Assembly (NCBI GenBank): GCA_902805475.1
Contig: CADCSX010000007.1
Location: 2,480,001 to 2,544,000, forward strand
DNA: 64,000 nt
Direction of reading: 5' to 3'
DNA from: Entonaema liquescens
Taxonomy: Eukaryota > Ascomycota > Sordariomycetes > Xylariales > Xylariaceae
Shown: positions 47,701 through 57,396 of the stretch, in pieces
Layout of the letters: every line of letters begins with the position of its first letter
How positions within the stretch are numbered: position 1 is the first letter of the stretch
Notes under the pieces: generated by a model
What the model was told of the DNA's origin: nothing
Database searches by the model: none
What the model saw: the letters and a program-made list of their open reading frames with translations, nothing else
Program-made: the position numbers and the translations under genes

Positions 47701-50089
47701 CACGATTGTAGTGAGCAACGGAGATCCACCAGTCTGCCTTCGACTTGACGTAGCGGAGGATAATGTTTTCAATGGGCGCAGGCAAACCGGGAACCTTCCA
47801 CGGAATGTTACTCTTCCAACACCTCCATGCTTCGGATAAATGCTGAAGAACGGTGTTGACTTTGTTTTGCTTGATACCCTCGGGCATCATGTCCATTAGG
47901 TCGGCCATTACGGAGGCTCGGAGTTCAAGGTCAAAATGCGACTCAACACGTTGCTTCGTTACAGTCTTAGCCACGCCCTTACTATGACGTCCCTCGAATT
48001 GACGCGATAGCAAGTTTCCAAGCCAGCGCTCAAGAAGAGGAATGATACCTCGCATGAAGAAAAGCCAGACACGCCAGGCAGGTGCCCAGAAACCACATCC
48101 AGGGCCCTTTCCAACGGGTCCGCTGTTGAACCGGTAGTAAATAAGATGCTTCAGATCTTTACATGATCGGATCTGATGCATAAGCTTATACTTGTAACGG
48201 TACATACCAGTCAACTGGCCAACGTGGTTGAAGGCGTAGAGGATACCATCCGCCAATTGGAAAGCATCAATGTTACCTAAACGATATTGCACCTGCGCAT
48301 CGACGATGAGCTTAGTCAAGCGCAATATCTCACGCATCAGGTGGAACGCATTTCCGAATCGCGACTTCTTTCGCTCCTTCGTCGTTAGCGTCTTCACGGG
48401 TTTAAGATTGAAATTGTAATCTAGATGGAGGTATGTAAGATTCTTTCGGTGGATTAGGAGGTTTAGCATGTTAAATCCCTGTCGACAAACTTGAAGACCA
48501 GCTTCAACCCAGTCAATCGTCGTCTGCTGGAAGAACTTGGTCTGCTTCAAGCTCTTTAGGAGACTCTGGCGATTCAGCGCCTTCGGTTTCTTCTTGTGAA
48601 GCTCATTGAGAACGTAAGTCTTGAGGAGCTTCTGGTACGATACTCGGACTTTGACGGGCTGCTTCGGAGGGCAGTGCTCAAGATACCACTGCTTCACAAG
48701 CGGGACGTCTTGCGCACGAACCATACGGCCTGATCGACGATCAAAAGGGAAGGGAGCCCACCAGAGGGCAATGGCAGATGACGTATCTTCAGTGTAGAGA
48801 TCTTCATCGGCTAAGAAAGGTTCAACGCCGGCTGGCAGCTCGAAAGCATCTTCTTCGGGCTCTTCGAGATTACCGGCACCGAATATCTCGTCCTCGTGGC
48901 TGATCGTAATGTTCTTCGGGGCAACAGAGCGGGAGGAAATGGGGTTGATCATGGGATCGAAATGAAATGCGGGCAAATTAGGGTCTTCAGATTTAGTGTA
49001 CACGATTTGGGGATGAGAGTACCAGTTGAACTGGACACTCCGGGGAAGGGAGTTATAAAGGTAGGGATAGGCGACCCGGTACTCGGTTCGGATGGGAAAG
49101 CGGAAGATGATTCTGTCGATGGCGTTGAACTCTCCGAAATCCTCATCATTCGGGTCGATATCCTTGTATAACGGCTCGAACCGAGGACCGCCGGGTAGCG
49201 CAACATTTAGCGCTTTGGCGGTAAGGAAACTCTTCAAGTCAAAAAGGTAGAAATAGTTTTGGTCTACTATCTCGCTCAGCAGCGGGCGACTAAGCCGGTG
49301 AAGAGCAGCCATCTGTGGTAGACTAAGATTCCACTGCTTATAACTAGGCCCATTGACGTGTCCAGTATCGACCAAGGGTCGATGGTCATAGAACCATTCG
49401 TATACGGCACCATCTTCTTCCTCGTCGAGTTCCATCTGAATTGGTTCTAACGGTTCCACATCCTCGATATTTTCCGACCATGACAACGGAGGTTCTTCGT
49501 CATCAAACGGTGGGAATCTCATCCTCTTGAACAGCCTTCGGTCACTCTTCTCCTTCCTCATGGTCAACCACATAGTAGCCCATTGTGCATGGAACACGGG
49601 CGGAATAACTCGAGGAATCTCGTTTACGAGCGTCAGACAACCGTTAACGTGGTACAACACCTTAACTTCCCTTGCCGATTCCCACGGCATGGGCATGTTC
49701 TCTAGCAACTTCATAACCGCGTGCGGCATGAATTTCAGCGCACCGAGATAGCTTCGCTTATCACTAGTATATTTTTTCTGGGACACATCTCCGATATCCT
49801 TCACGATCTTACGCAGATGCTCAGGAGGCATATCAGCCTTCTGAGTTTCCACGAAGCCTCCCTTGCGCTTCTCGCCGAAGCGGTTTCGCTGATTCCGGAG
49901 CCATTCCTTCTTCTTCTGCGCGAACTTCGCGGTCTGCAGGTCGGTTGGAGGCCGGTATCCAGGGGGAGGAGGAGCTGGAGCTCCAGGCGGTGGAGGAAGG
50001 AAATCCGATGGGGGACCTGGAGGAGGAGGAGGAGGCGGCGGCGGTGGCCCCCATCCGGGAGGAGGTGGAGGGGGTGGGAAAGACGACAT
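41711..50089 (-). CDS. prp8: Pre-mRNA-processing-splicing factor PRP8, intein-containing
   Basis: The central U5 snRNP protein that scaffolds the spliceosome active site. A single open frame of 2792 codons contains a 418-residue intein, leaving a mature protein of 2374 residues, the normal fungal size. Order of parts: Pro-rich N-terminus (1-50); PRO8NT block (KFMPHAVMKLLENMPMPWES); PROCN region; RNA-recognition and U5/U2 binding region; the U6-snRNA-binding domain (PF10596) with NLNAYRSDVIQALGGVETIL, split by the intein after FWEKA; the RNase H-like domain IV; and the C-terminal Jab1/MPN-like domain (ADLRVQIAGYLYGVSAPDN) that regulates Brr2. No spliceosomal intron interrupts the 8.4 kb. It is head-to-head with RPL34, 576 bp apart. 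Confidence 0.98.
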   Translation of the reverse strand: MSSFPPPPPPPGWGPPPPPPPPPPGPPSDFLPPPPGAPAPPPPGYRPPTDLQTAKFAQKKKEWLRNQRNRFGEKRKGGFVETQKADMPPEHLRKIVKDIGDVSQKKYTSDKRSYLGALKFMPHAVMKLLENMPMPWESAREVKVLYHVNGCLTLVNEIPRVIPPVFHAQWATMWLTMRKEKSDRRLFKRMRFPPFDDEEPPLSWSENIEDVEPLEPIQMELDEEEDGAVYEWFYDHRPLVDTGHVNGPSYKQWNLSLPQMAALHRLSRPLLSEIVDQNYFYLFDLKSFLTAKALNVALPGGPRFEPLYKDIDPNDEDFGEFNAIDRIIFRFPIRTEYRVAYPYLYNSLPRSVQFNWYSHPQIVYTKSEDPNLPAFHFDPMINPISSRSVAPKNITISHEDEIFGAGNLEEPEEDAFELPAGVEPFLADEDLYTEDTSSAIALWWAPFPFDRRSGRMVRAQDVPLVKQWYLEHCPPKQPVKVRVSYQKLLKTYVLNELHKKKPKALNRQSLLKSLKQTKFFQQTTIDWVEAGLQVCRQGFNMLNLLIHRKNLTYLHLDYNFNLKPVKTLTTKERKKSRFGNAFHLMREILRLTKLIVDAQVQYRLGNIDAFQLADGILYAFNHVGQLTGMYRYKYKLMHQIRSCKDLKHLIYYRFNSGPVGKGPGCGFWAPAWRVWLFFMRGIIPLLERWLGNLLSRQFEGRHSKGVAKTVTKQRVESHFDLELRASVMADLMDMMPEGIKQNKVNTVLQHLSEAWRCWKSNIPWKVPGLPAPIENIILRYVKSKADWWISVAHYNRERIRRGATVDKTVAKKNVGRLTRLWLKAEQERQHNYMKDGPYVSSEEAVAIYTTTVHWLESRKFTPIPFPSVSYKHDTKILILALERLREAYSVKGRLNQSQREELALIEQAYDSPGTTLERIKRFLLTQRAFKEVQIDMNDNYSTINPVYDIEPIEKISDAYLDQYLWYQADQRHLFPAWIKPSDSEVPPLLVYKWAQGINNLEKVWETADGECNVMIETELSKVYEKIDLTLLNRLLRLIMDHNLADYISSKNNVQLTYKDMNHVNSYGMIRGLQFSGFVFQYYGLVLDLLLLGLNRASEIAGPPSAPNDFLQFRDRETETKHPIRLYTRYIDKIWVFLRFSAEESRDLIQRFLTEQPDPNFENVIGYKSKKCWPRDSRMRLMRHDVNLGRAVFWDLKNRLPRSVTTIEWDDTFASVYSRDNPNLLFSMCGFEVRILPKIRNQNDEFPIKDSVWSLVDNTTKERTAHAFLQVTEEDIQKFNNRIRQILMSSGSTTFTKIANKWNTALIALFTYYREAAVSTVNLLDTIVKCETKIQTRVKIGLNSKMPSRFPPAVFYTPKELGGLGMISGSHILIPASDKRYSQQTDVGVSHFRAGMTHDEETLIPNIFRYIIPWEAEFIDSQRVWTEYSQKRLEANQQNRRLTLEDLEDSWDRGLPRINTLFQKDRSTLSFDKGFRTRSEFKIYQLMKSNPFWWTSQRHDGKLWNLNAYRSDVIQALGGVETILEHTLFKATGFPSWEGLFWEKACLAKGTKLLRYDHTQIAVEDVKEGDLLLGPDGTPRRAFNIVNGNDRLYRIKIGGHQEDLVVTPNHILVFYKKGPADECEESDPQGYKQVYNSREHKKYGRYHASSSPKSSGSAAKRYETVEMTAAEFASLEPRERSQYKLFRSSGFELPEKTVPFDPYFLGLWLGDKNRASTTKQTNYEVEVVEFLARFAAELDLYKDSDADLDILDVTSDDEEISSGEEDSSEDHNRQHVIRLQAGRRVYGSLQQEKAEQLASRIVNDSKDASGIDTLILALSKLSVDRRGIPSLFMSNSRSIRLGVLAGLLDTNGSFISPENVFAFSETDLEQSARFWDTVALARSLGLGVSTKQQYCQLSAEISGNLSEIPCLLARKISVTELIPQTHSFTVKDIVLEAEATEWAGFRVDKDQLYLRHDYLVLHNSGFEESMKFKKLTNAQRSGLNQIPNRRFTLWWSPTINRANVYVGFQVQLDLTGIFLHGKIPTLKISLIQIFRAHLWQKIHESVVMDFCQVFDQELESLGIETVQKETIHPRKSYKMNSSCADILLFASNKWNVTRPSLLHDTKDIIEPTTTNKFWLDIQLRYGDYDSHDIERYTRAKYLDYTQDSMSIYPSATGLMIGIDLAYNLYSAYGQYFPGLKVLVQQAMAKIMKANPALYVLRERIRKGLQLYASESNQEFLNSQNYSELFSNQTKLFIDDTNVYRVTIHKTFEGNLTTKPINGAIFIFNPRTGQLFLKIIHTSVWAGQKRLGQLAKWKTAEEVAALIRSLPVEEQPKELIVTRKGLLDPLEVHLLDFPNISIRASELQLPFQAAMKVEKLGDMILRATEPQMVLFNLYDEWLKSISSYTAFSRLVLILRALHVNPDKTKLILRPDKTVITQVHHIWPTLSDEDWIKVETQLRDLILHDYGKKNNVNVSSLTSSEVRDIILGMEISAPSMQRQQAAEIEKQQQEQQQITAVTTKTQNVHGEELIVTTTSRFEQEKFSSKTEWRTRAIATSNLRTRANNIYVSSVDNDLDDITYVMPNNILKKFITIADLRVQIAGYLYGVSAPDNDQVKEIRCIVMVPQIGNLRYTQTPQQLPQHEYLSNMEPLGVIHTMAGNELPYMSAVDVTMHAQNLDRHQKWDKEKTVTIDVSFTPGSVSLSAWALTPAGYRWGAENKDLGSDSPAGFTTSMGVKRKLLLSPRYRGFFLVPEDGKWNYNFMGSNFIGLEKKPVHVKLDIPLPFYNDQHRPEHFHDFTEMEDPGVDRSDNFA
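44204..45457 (-). mobile_element. PRP8 intein with LAGLIDADG homing endonuclease domain
   Basis: A 418-residue in-frame insertion in PRP8 between FWEKA and SGFEES. Splicing residues are all present: Cys1 (CLAKGTKLLRYD, block A), the TxxH pair T62/H65 (VVTPNHILV, block B), penultimate His417 and terminal Asn418 (YLVLHN, block G), and Ser as the first C-extein residue. Between the halves is a LAGLIDADG domain with motif 1 PYFLGLWLGDKN (Asp166) and motif 2 LGVLAGLLDTNGS (Asp304); both metal-binding acidic positions are kept. An acidic Ser/Asp/Glu-rich stretch (about 198-226) is inserted in the endonuclease. The site matches the known fungal PRP8 intein position. The protein must self-splice for PRP8 to work, so splicing is very likely active; nuclease activity is not established. 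Confidence 0.95.
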
Positions 50090-50665
50090 CTCGAAGCTGA
50101 TAGATATCGATATTACGCGACTTTTTTGATGCTGTCGCTATCGCGGCGCGATCTGTCGCGCGATGATGCTAAGGACGCCAAATACAGCCGGATAAAGGCG
50201 TCGGCTCCTAGCAATCCCGAAATAGAAAATTAGAATTAAGTTCGTACTCTAGCGCGTCGTCTCCCTAATTGACCAACGCGAAAGATCGTTGTGAAGGTTA
50301 AAGTTGATGAAATGATAGAATTGCCTAGGGGCAATTTTTCCTATGACCCAGTTCGGGAATCCTAGGTCTCCACCCAATTCTTTGAACTTTTGAACATGCT
50401 GGGATGAGACTCGAGTGATTACATAAGGACTTGAAACTTTAGTCTTCAGGTAGTCACGTGGCTTGAGATATGTGGCTTCACAAAAGGCTAGTGAATGTGG
50501 CTAAGTAGATAACCCCACACTTGATTTTTCATTGGTTCAATCCATAAGCGGGCTAAAGATCCATCCCACACATCTCTTCCGTAAAAAACACCAAAATTCC
50601 ACATCCCTCACAAAAAAAGTTGCAAAGGAAGAAGTTAAACCATTCCATCAGCAACAGCAGTCACA
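50090..50665. promoter_or_regulatory. Divergent promoter region of PRP8 and RPL34
   Basis: 576 bp between the two start codons. A CACGTG E-box (50455-50460), the type of site bound by Cbf1-like factors at fungal ribosomal protein promoters, lies about 206 bp upstream of RPL34. No TATA box stands out. Confidence 0.45.
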
Positions 50666-51368
50666 ATGGCCAACAACCGAGTCACCTACCGCCGTCGCAA
50701 CCCGTACGTCTTCTAATACAATTGAAATATTCGTCGAATTCGAGTAATTCCTACTGCTAGGAACGCGCAAGGCTAACGTGTCGCTTAAAGGTACAACACC
50801 ACCTCCAACAAGACCCGTGTCGTCAAGACTCCCGGTGGTCAGTTGCGAGCTCTTCACATCAAGAAGCGAGGAACCGCTCCCAAATGTGGTGACTGCGGTG
50901 TCAAGCTCCCTGGCGTAAGTAAATTCGTTTTCTTCGGGTTTATAGGTACTATAGAGATGGTGGAATAGAAGTTAGAGAGTTCGGGTCAACACCGCCTTCT
51001 ACGACAACAACTACCATGTTCCTATCGCCTGGAACGTACTGGTATTTTGGCACAGGACCAGATTTTCGCAACTCTATCAACTGGGGCGCAGATTTTGTTG
51101 CATTCGATGAAACATCTACAAAGACAACATGGTGGTCAAATTCAAGCTTATCAAACTGATACTAACTATCAAATAACAGATTCCCGCCCTCCGACCCCGC
51201 GAATACTCCCAGATCTCCCACCCCAAGAAGACCGTCCAGCGAGCGTACGGCGGTTCAAGATGCGGTAACTGCGTGCGAGACAGAATCGTGCGCGCTTTCC
51301 TGATTGAGGAGCAGAAGATCGTGAAGAAGGTGCTGAAGGAGCAGAGCGAGGGTTCCAAGAAGAAATAA
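50666..51368 (+). CDS. rpl34: 60S ribosomal protein eL34 (RPL34)
   Basis: Large-subunit ribosomal protein eL34. Three exons (50666-50703, 50791-50914 and 51180-51368) encode 116 residues. Introns are 87 and 265 bp with GTACGT and GTAAGT donors; the second has a perfect TACTAAC branch point near its acceptor. The protein begins MANNRVTYRRRNPYNTTSNK, and has the zinc-binding pairs CGDCG and CGNC expected of eL34. The C-terminus is KKVLKEQSEGSKKK. The length matches the family. Confidence 0.96.
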
Positions 51369-52204
51369 ACTACCGAATGACTCTGGGATGGAATGGTTCG
51401 GCCTTCATTGATTTGGTGTTCAGAGGGACAGGGCTGCATGTCATGCGAGCGGCTACTAAATAGCCCGTATCTGTTTCTAGGGCTTCTAGGGCTTCTTCTC
51501 ATGGTCTAGATGATCGGAATGGTATAAACGACATCAGGACTACCACTATTCGTATCGTTCCTACGCATTAATGCGAATATGCCGACTTGATGAATGTGGT
51601 AGTTTATTTCTAGTGGTAGCGTACGCTTGCCCTATATTTTTAACTGCGAGACCACATCGGTATCAACTCTCTTTCTCCATTCATGTGATTCTACAGAAGA
51701 CGTAGGCATCCTTCTCGGATTATAGTATCTCGTAATTCATTAGACCTGCTTTCCAACTTTACTGACAGTAACGCCAAACTTAAGACCCAAATATGGTATT
51801 TGTTCTAGTTTTCTGATGAGCTTATGAACAACTACACTTTGGAATTAAATGCCTATAATATGATTATATAATAATATGATAATTAGGATTGTATTTTAAC
51901 TTAAATATCTTGTAATTCATGAAATAGCGAGCTAATTTGAACTTGAACAGCTAATAAGTCTGTTATAGACATGAGTTGAGCGTCTACCAGTGATAGTGCT
52001 ATAATTTGTGCTTACGCATATTAATACAGTATAAACTACTCACGGTGTATACAGTGCAAGCTTCAACATGATGACGTTCAACCCACCATCTTTTTGCGCA
52101 AGCTCTAGCTCCCCCGAATGAAAAAGATAGGAAACTCCAGATAGTATAACGCAATGGGATTTGATATTAAAAGTTAATATATATAATATATATGAATTAC
52201 GGCC
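51369..52204. other. Intergenic region upstream of the NDUFAF3-like gene
   Basis: 836 bp, AT-rich toward its middle (51840-51920), without a gene. A TA-rich run at about 52173-52192, only about 12-30 bp before the ATG, is too close to act as a classical TATA box for that start. Confidence 0.45.
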
Positions 52205-52919
52205 ATGGTTTCTGCAACACGGGCTTCTCGGCCTTTAAATCGATTTACCACAATTTTGCGCCAGCCGGGCCTCCAAAGCCGCCGGCCACTTTTCATAACA
52301 AATGCGCTCCGTACTGCGGCGAACCGCAGGGTTTCCCCGTGCGCGACATCGCAGTTCCACACGACTGCCTCGCGCTGTGCAGACGAAGAGCCATCCCGTG
52401 CCGACCTTTCGGCCCTAGATGTGCTAGGCAATACGCCGGTGCCCGCTACTTCTGTGGACGTCTGCACGTCAAACGGCTTCCACCTCAACAGCGGCGCAAA
52501 AGTCACCGACGGCTCCGGCGTCCTCTTAGTGAACGGCGAAGCCTTCACGTGGCGCCCGTGGGTAGCCCGCGGCGAGAAGCGACTGCTAAATAAGAAGGGG
52601 CAGTGGGAAGTGCCTAACGATGCCTTCGGCGTGCTTGGATTGCTTTGGCCTCGACCAGGTGAGCATTCCGGCTACGTCCTGAGGAGTTTGCTACTGACCA
52701 GGGTACGCAGATCTCTTAATACTTGGCCTCGGTCCCGAGATCCGGCCAATAAGTCCGGAACTAAGAAGGCACATAAGCAGCTTGGGTATAAGGGTAGATA
52801 TTCTAGACACGCAAAATGCAGCCGCGCAGTATAACCTGCTGGCAACCGAGAGAGGAGTTGACGATGTTGCGGCCGCTCTGATACCCATTGGCTGGAAGGA
52901 GAGCTTGGGTGCTGCTTGA
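52205..52919 (+). CDS. NDUFAF3-like mitochondrial complex I assembly factor
   Basis: A 223-residue protein of the DUF498/NDUFAF3 family, an early assembly factor for respiratory complex I in the mitochondrial matrix/inner membrane. Two exons, 52205-52658 and 52702-52919, are joined by a 43-bp intron (GTGAGC...CCAG) with a TACTGAC branch point; reading through without splicing would lose the conserved C-terminus. The N-terminal 60 residues are Arg-rich with no acidic residues, typical of a mitochondrial presequence. Family landmarks are DVLGNTPVPATSVDVCTSNG, GVLLVNGEAFTWRPW, FGVLGLLWPRP and, in exon 2, LLILGLGPEIRPISPELR and ALIPIGWKE. The length fits the family. Confidence 0.9.
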
Positions 52920-54405
52920 GCGATGCACGGGTGTCAATAGCAAAGGCCATAACTCTACACTCGGGGATGAAACGACGCAACGCACATAACCCGAAACGAC
53001 TGGTCGGTTTATATGAAGGGCTTACTATATTACTAAGTAGTTAAGAGGTTAAGTCGTCACTTTGGTCTCATTCTAGGCTATGCCATTATCTATATCTAAA
53101 GAATACACAAGTCCGATTTTACAAGACTCGGCAGGTGGCCGAGGCAAACATAGGTAGGTGTACTATATTGTACTACGGAGTATGTATATTAGACGAAAAC
53201 TCAAATACCACTCGGATATAGGTACGTGTTAGCATGACTCGAGTAAAAGGGGACTTTGGGCAAATCGTCAACGCTGGTACTCCAACGACGAACTTAGAAG
53301 TTTCATATCTTGTAATTTACCATGACCTGTCTGAATATTTATTTCAAGTAAAATATAGGGTTTAGTTATTATGCCAGCATTTTGTGCAAATACGATTTAG
53401 AAGACGGGTTCCATCCTGACGGATAACTCATTGCCGTCTTGGCGAAGTAGTCGGAGTACCAAGCCTGAGTTAAGGTTGATATTGAGTCATTTGGTATAAC
53501 TATACATGAGAATACATGAATTTAATGTATTTTTCCATCCCAACTTATAGACCACTCTTTTCGTCCTCCCAGATTTCTTAGACATTTCCATGTCTCACTA
53601 CTAAACCAAAGTCGGATTCAGGAGAAACAAGAACGCAGGTACATGATTGAACTTGACTCAGCCTTGCATTTTGTGGCTGATGCAATTCATTTTACAAGTT
53701 TTAATAGGTCAATCGGAACAATCCAATAACAGCCTTCTCGAGAAACACGTTGAGGCGCTATGACGATTCAGTGGCTGAAAGGGATGTTGAGTTATGACAT
53801 ATTTTCTCTCTCATCCGATATAATTGGTCTTGGCCGTTCGGGTGCTAAAAGTTTAGCTTAGTTTTTCAGGTATTCCGTACCCAATACCAATACCGTATCT
53901 GATAGTCGAATCACTTCCTCGAATCGCTACTCACCTCACATATGCTGTACGACCATAGCCAAACGGGTGATATCTTATTATTAGATATCCCAGTATCTCC
54001 CAGTATCTCCCAGTATCTGACAATTCATGGCTTTTTAATTTGACTTGCATCGCACCACCACATATATATATTTCCCTAAGGGGGCGTCGTTATCTTATTT
54101 CATCATCTCCTTTGTCGGTTTTTGAATTGCAGCCCAACGAATGAATCATCTGGAGACGATATTTTCATCTGTCGCGGAAGCTTTGAATATTGCATGAGAG
54201 TCGCATGCGATCTCCTCTCTCCTTAGAGGGAGAGAACTAATCAACGCCGGGGCCGTCACGCACGATAAGATTCCTAAACATCCAAGTCATTACTTACACG
54301 CATTGCACTCTACCTTACCCACCTACCTATATATAACGTCGAGATTCCTCGTATTTCATCTGTGCTCTTTCGCTTCGAACGCCATTATCTAACACCTTTT
54401 AAGTG
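52920..54405. other. Intergenic region upstream of the hydrolase-phosphatase gene
   Basis: About 1.5 kb with no gene. It contains a tandem CCCAGTATCT repeat (three copies) near 53989-54018. The transcribed leader of the next gene probably begins near its right end. Confidence 0.45.
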
Positions 54406-54579
54406 GTAAGTCGCATCGCATATTCAACAATCTCCTTACATCCCATCCGCCTCCCTGAAATGGTGCGCAACAGCAAACCGATTCCTTCGACTCGGTCAAG
54501 GTCCACTATCATTGCCACTTTGGGCGCATCACATCTTTCATTAATAACTACTTTATCTCGTACATTTTCCTTCTCGCAG
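54406..54579 (+). other. Probable 5' UTR intron of the hydrolase-phosphatase gene
   Basis: A strong donor (GTGGTAAGT) at 54406 and a pyrimidine-rich acceptor (CCTTCTCGCAG) at 54579 bracket 174 bp just ahead of the start codon at 54596. Inferred from splice signals only. Confidence 0.5.
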
Positions 54580-54595
54580 GATTGAGTTGTTCCCA

Positions 54596-56701
54596 ATGAC
54601 TTATTCCCACGCAGCGGACGCTTTCGTCGAAGCCAGGCGGAACGTCCTCGGCCTCATCATCTTCTTAGGGGGGAGTGTATGGTTTCTCTATCTACGAAAT
54701 CGAATGGCCAAGACCCGAGCCGACGGGGCCGAGTCGAAAGATGCGGACGCCACGGATCCCCCGCTGCTCCGGAAGCACTCCGAGATAGTGTCATACACCG
54801 CTAACCGGAGCGGTATTACTTATCCTGGTATTCGCGTCTTCTACCGCCGCCATCCCAAGGCAGAAGAGCTTCCTCAAGATCCGGCTCCCTTGCCTCTCGT
54901 GGTATTTATTCATGGTCTCGGAGGTTCCATCGCCCAATTCCACCCCCTTCTCACTAGCCTCGTCAATTCCGCATCATGCCTAGCTGTGGACCTACCCGGT
55001 TGCGGTCGATCCCAGTTTGCCCCGACGTCGTGGGACGCGTACACTACGGGCGCCCTCGCCGACTTGCTCGAGACCGTCATAGACGGCTATCGGGAAAAGA
55101 ACCAAGGGCTTGTCCTAGTCGCTCATAGTATGGGGACCGCAATCGCAGCCCGCATCGCCAACAAGCAGTCTCACGTGATGGGATTGATCGCAGTATGCCC
55201 CGTGTCAGGGCCGGTACCGCAGCGCGCCGTGCGTAGCATCCGCGTGCTCCTCTCGCTTCCGGATTTCATCTTTAATCTCTGGCGGGCTTGGGATAGATGG
55301 GGCGGCCCCGAGAGCGCCAGCGTCAAGCGCTTCGTCGGTCCCGGAGCGGACCTCGAGACCCGGCAGCTTCAAGACAAATTTAATACCCAGAGTCGGACGC
55401 CCGTATTCCGTCGAATGGCATGGGGCGCATTGCCGACGTACTCCAAAGATGGGAAGTTTGTTGGGGGTCTGTTTGGCGAGCCTACCTGGGCCGGCCTCAA
55501 CATTCCCGTCTACCTCATCGGTGGCAAGTATGATACGGTAACACCACCTACGGAAATAGAAAAGATTCGCAGCCTCCTCGAATCGACAACAAAACCGGCC
55601 GTAGCCTCTGGAGCCGCGTCTCCTGACAAGACCCGGTCCGCACGCTCAAAGACGCCAGTCGACGATAGTTCCCCTGACGATCTGTCCAGCACCAGCGAGG
55701 CGGGCGCTATCGTAGACGCCGCAGCCCCGGTAAACACTACATCTGCTTCACGAGCGCGCGTACCAGACTCGATCGAGGCTATTACCGATGACGATTTTAC
55801 GCGGAAGCAACAGCAGACAGCGCACGTAGAAGAACATTACGAAGACCCTACTACACCCAGGGAGGATTCTATCGGCGGCATCCCCCCGCAGCCGCGACAC
55901 CCAGCCAAGATCGTCAAAACTACGATATTACCAGCCGGACATGCCATGCTTTACACGCCAAATACGGTTCGCACCTTAGCGGGGCTCATTGGCGACTTTA
56001 TGAACGATCACATCACCGGTCGATTTTCTCTGTAAGTTGGCCCCCGTCTCTTTGATAATCTTATCCTTTTAACATAGGCAAAACAGCGGCTGGCAATTGC
56101 AACACCTCTCGCGCGACGGTAAGTGGGATGTAAAAAATCTTGCCAAGTGGAAAAGCGTCCAGCCCGTCTCCGAGCCTATCGGCGGCGTCTTTCGTGCCAT
56201 GAAGACGCTGCGCGAGGTCGACGAAGAGCACTCACCTCAAGTCTTTACGGCTAAGTGGTAAATTCTATCCCGTTCTCCGTTCGTAACTTCCTACTAACCC
56301 TTTCCAGGGGCCATATCGTCAAGGATATTATAGATATCAGTCATGCAGACCCCGTCTACGACCCTAAGAGTTTCGGGGAGGGAATCAAGTATCACAAATT
56401 CCCAACGGTATCTAAAATTCCACCGACGAATGCCGAGGTGGCCAGCTTCATCAAACTAGTAGACCAGATCCGAGAGGAGAAAGCGGAACGTGGAGATGAC
56501 GAGCACCACATGATCGGCGTTCATTGTCACTACGGATTCAACCGCACCGGTTACTTCGTCGTGTGCTACCTCGTCGAACGCTGCGGATACGGAGTCCAAC
56601 AAGCTATCGACGAGTTCGCGGCGAAGCGGCCGAACGGCATCAGACACTCGCACTTTCTCGACCGCCTTTTCGTTCGCTACGCTCCTGCAACGCAGAAGTG
56701 A
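54596..56701 (+). CDS. Alpha/beta-hydrolase fused to capping-type cysteine phosphatase
   Basis: Three exons (54596-56031, 56078-56257 and 56308-56701) encode 669 residues; introns of 46 and 50 bp have GTAAGT/GTAAAT donors, and the second has a CTAAC branch point. An N-terminal membrane anchor (about 17-33) precedes an alpha/beta-hydrolase domain with HGLGG (106-110), nucleophile Ser178 in AHSMG, probable acid Asp313 in KYDTVTP and His449 in PAGHAM. A long Ser/Asp-rich insert (about 330-435) lies between acid and His. The C-terminal part (about 500-669) is a dual-specificity-type phosphatase with IGVHCHYGFNRTGY, giving the P-loop Cys612 and Arg618. It most resembles the cysteine RNA 5'-triphosphatase of metazoan capping enzyme and DUSP11, not the tunnel enzyme that fungi use for capping. 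Splice phases put both domains in one protein. Substrates are unknown. Confidence 0.85.
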
Positions 56702-57396
56702 TTTTCTACGGATCCCATCGCATCTCTCGGGTACTTTTCGCTGGAGTTAGCTCGTTTGGCGTTAGGATAATCGTAAAGCTCGGGTTTAGAACTGGGTCGG
56801 CGCGAGGATTTTCTACTTCGTATCTTCTCTTTTCTCCTCTTTTCTAGAGTTCACCCTGTACCACTACTGGAGCGTTTCTATCTCGACAGTATAGGCGTTT
56901 ACCTAATAGAGAGCTACCTACTTGTTCTGCGTTATGGCTGTACTTGGGTGTCTCACTGGGATTGATTCGTTCGATGGAATTTAACAGATAGGGCGCGCTT
57001 ATCGCGAAGCTGTGTAAATTCTCATGAATGCAAATGACATAAGACAGCCAAGTCTCGCCTAATATAGTTTATCACTATACAGACCAGATTGAACTCAACC
57101 ATAGCTAGTATCCCGGCCTGATATTTCACATCACATATACGATGGACTAAAAGATGTCTGCCATGCTACTTCGTATATTGAGAATCTATCATAACGTCTT
57201 CGCTAAAGATACCGCAGCTCGCTATCCCAGTGCTTGCTCTAAGCCAAACCAGATGGGTATCATAAGGTGTGCAAGTCTATGCAATATGACGAGATTCCGG
57301 AATAAACCGCTTCGCTCTTAAGTGAATCCAACCAACGCCAACTCTAGGACAATAAAAAGACACTCTACTCCGGGGTGAAAACCCCACTTCCCCTAA
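56702..57396. other. Convergent 3' flanks
   Basis: 695 bp between the stop codons of the hydrolase-phosphatase gene (+) and the uncharacterised gene at 57397-58171 (-). No gene seen. Confidence 0.5.

Noticed and set aside
49721..50233. 170-codon open frame on the + strand rich in Arg and Trp
   Set aside because: It is antisense to the Pro-rich N-terminus of PRP8; the composition simply mirrors the CCN codons.
50528..50545. GGTTCAATCC resembling a tRNA B box
   Set aside because: No paired T-arm, A box or acceptor stem could be formed around it. The similar minus-strand motif near 27386-27400 fails the same test.
50658..50665. CAGTCACA (HomolD-like box) before RPL34
   Set aside because: It touches the start codon, so it lies in the 5' leader and cannot act as a core promoter element there.
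51093..51170. Possible C/D snoRNA in RPL34 intron 2 (CGATGA...CTGA)
   Set aside because: The CTGA sits next to the TACTAAC branch point, the C box is poor, and no rRNA complementarity was recognised.
53949..53958. ACGACCATAG, like the start of 5S rRNA
   Set aside because: Similarity stops after 10 bases and the rest of a 5S gene is absent.
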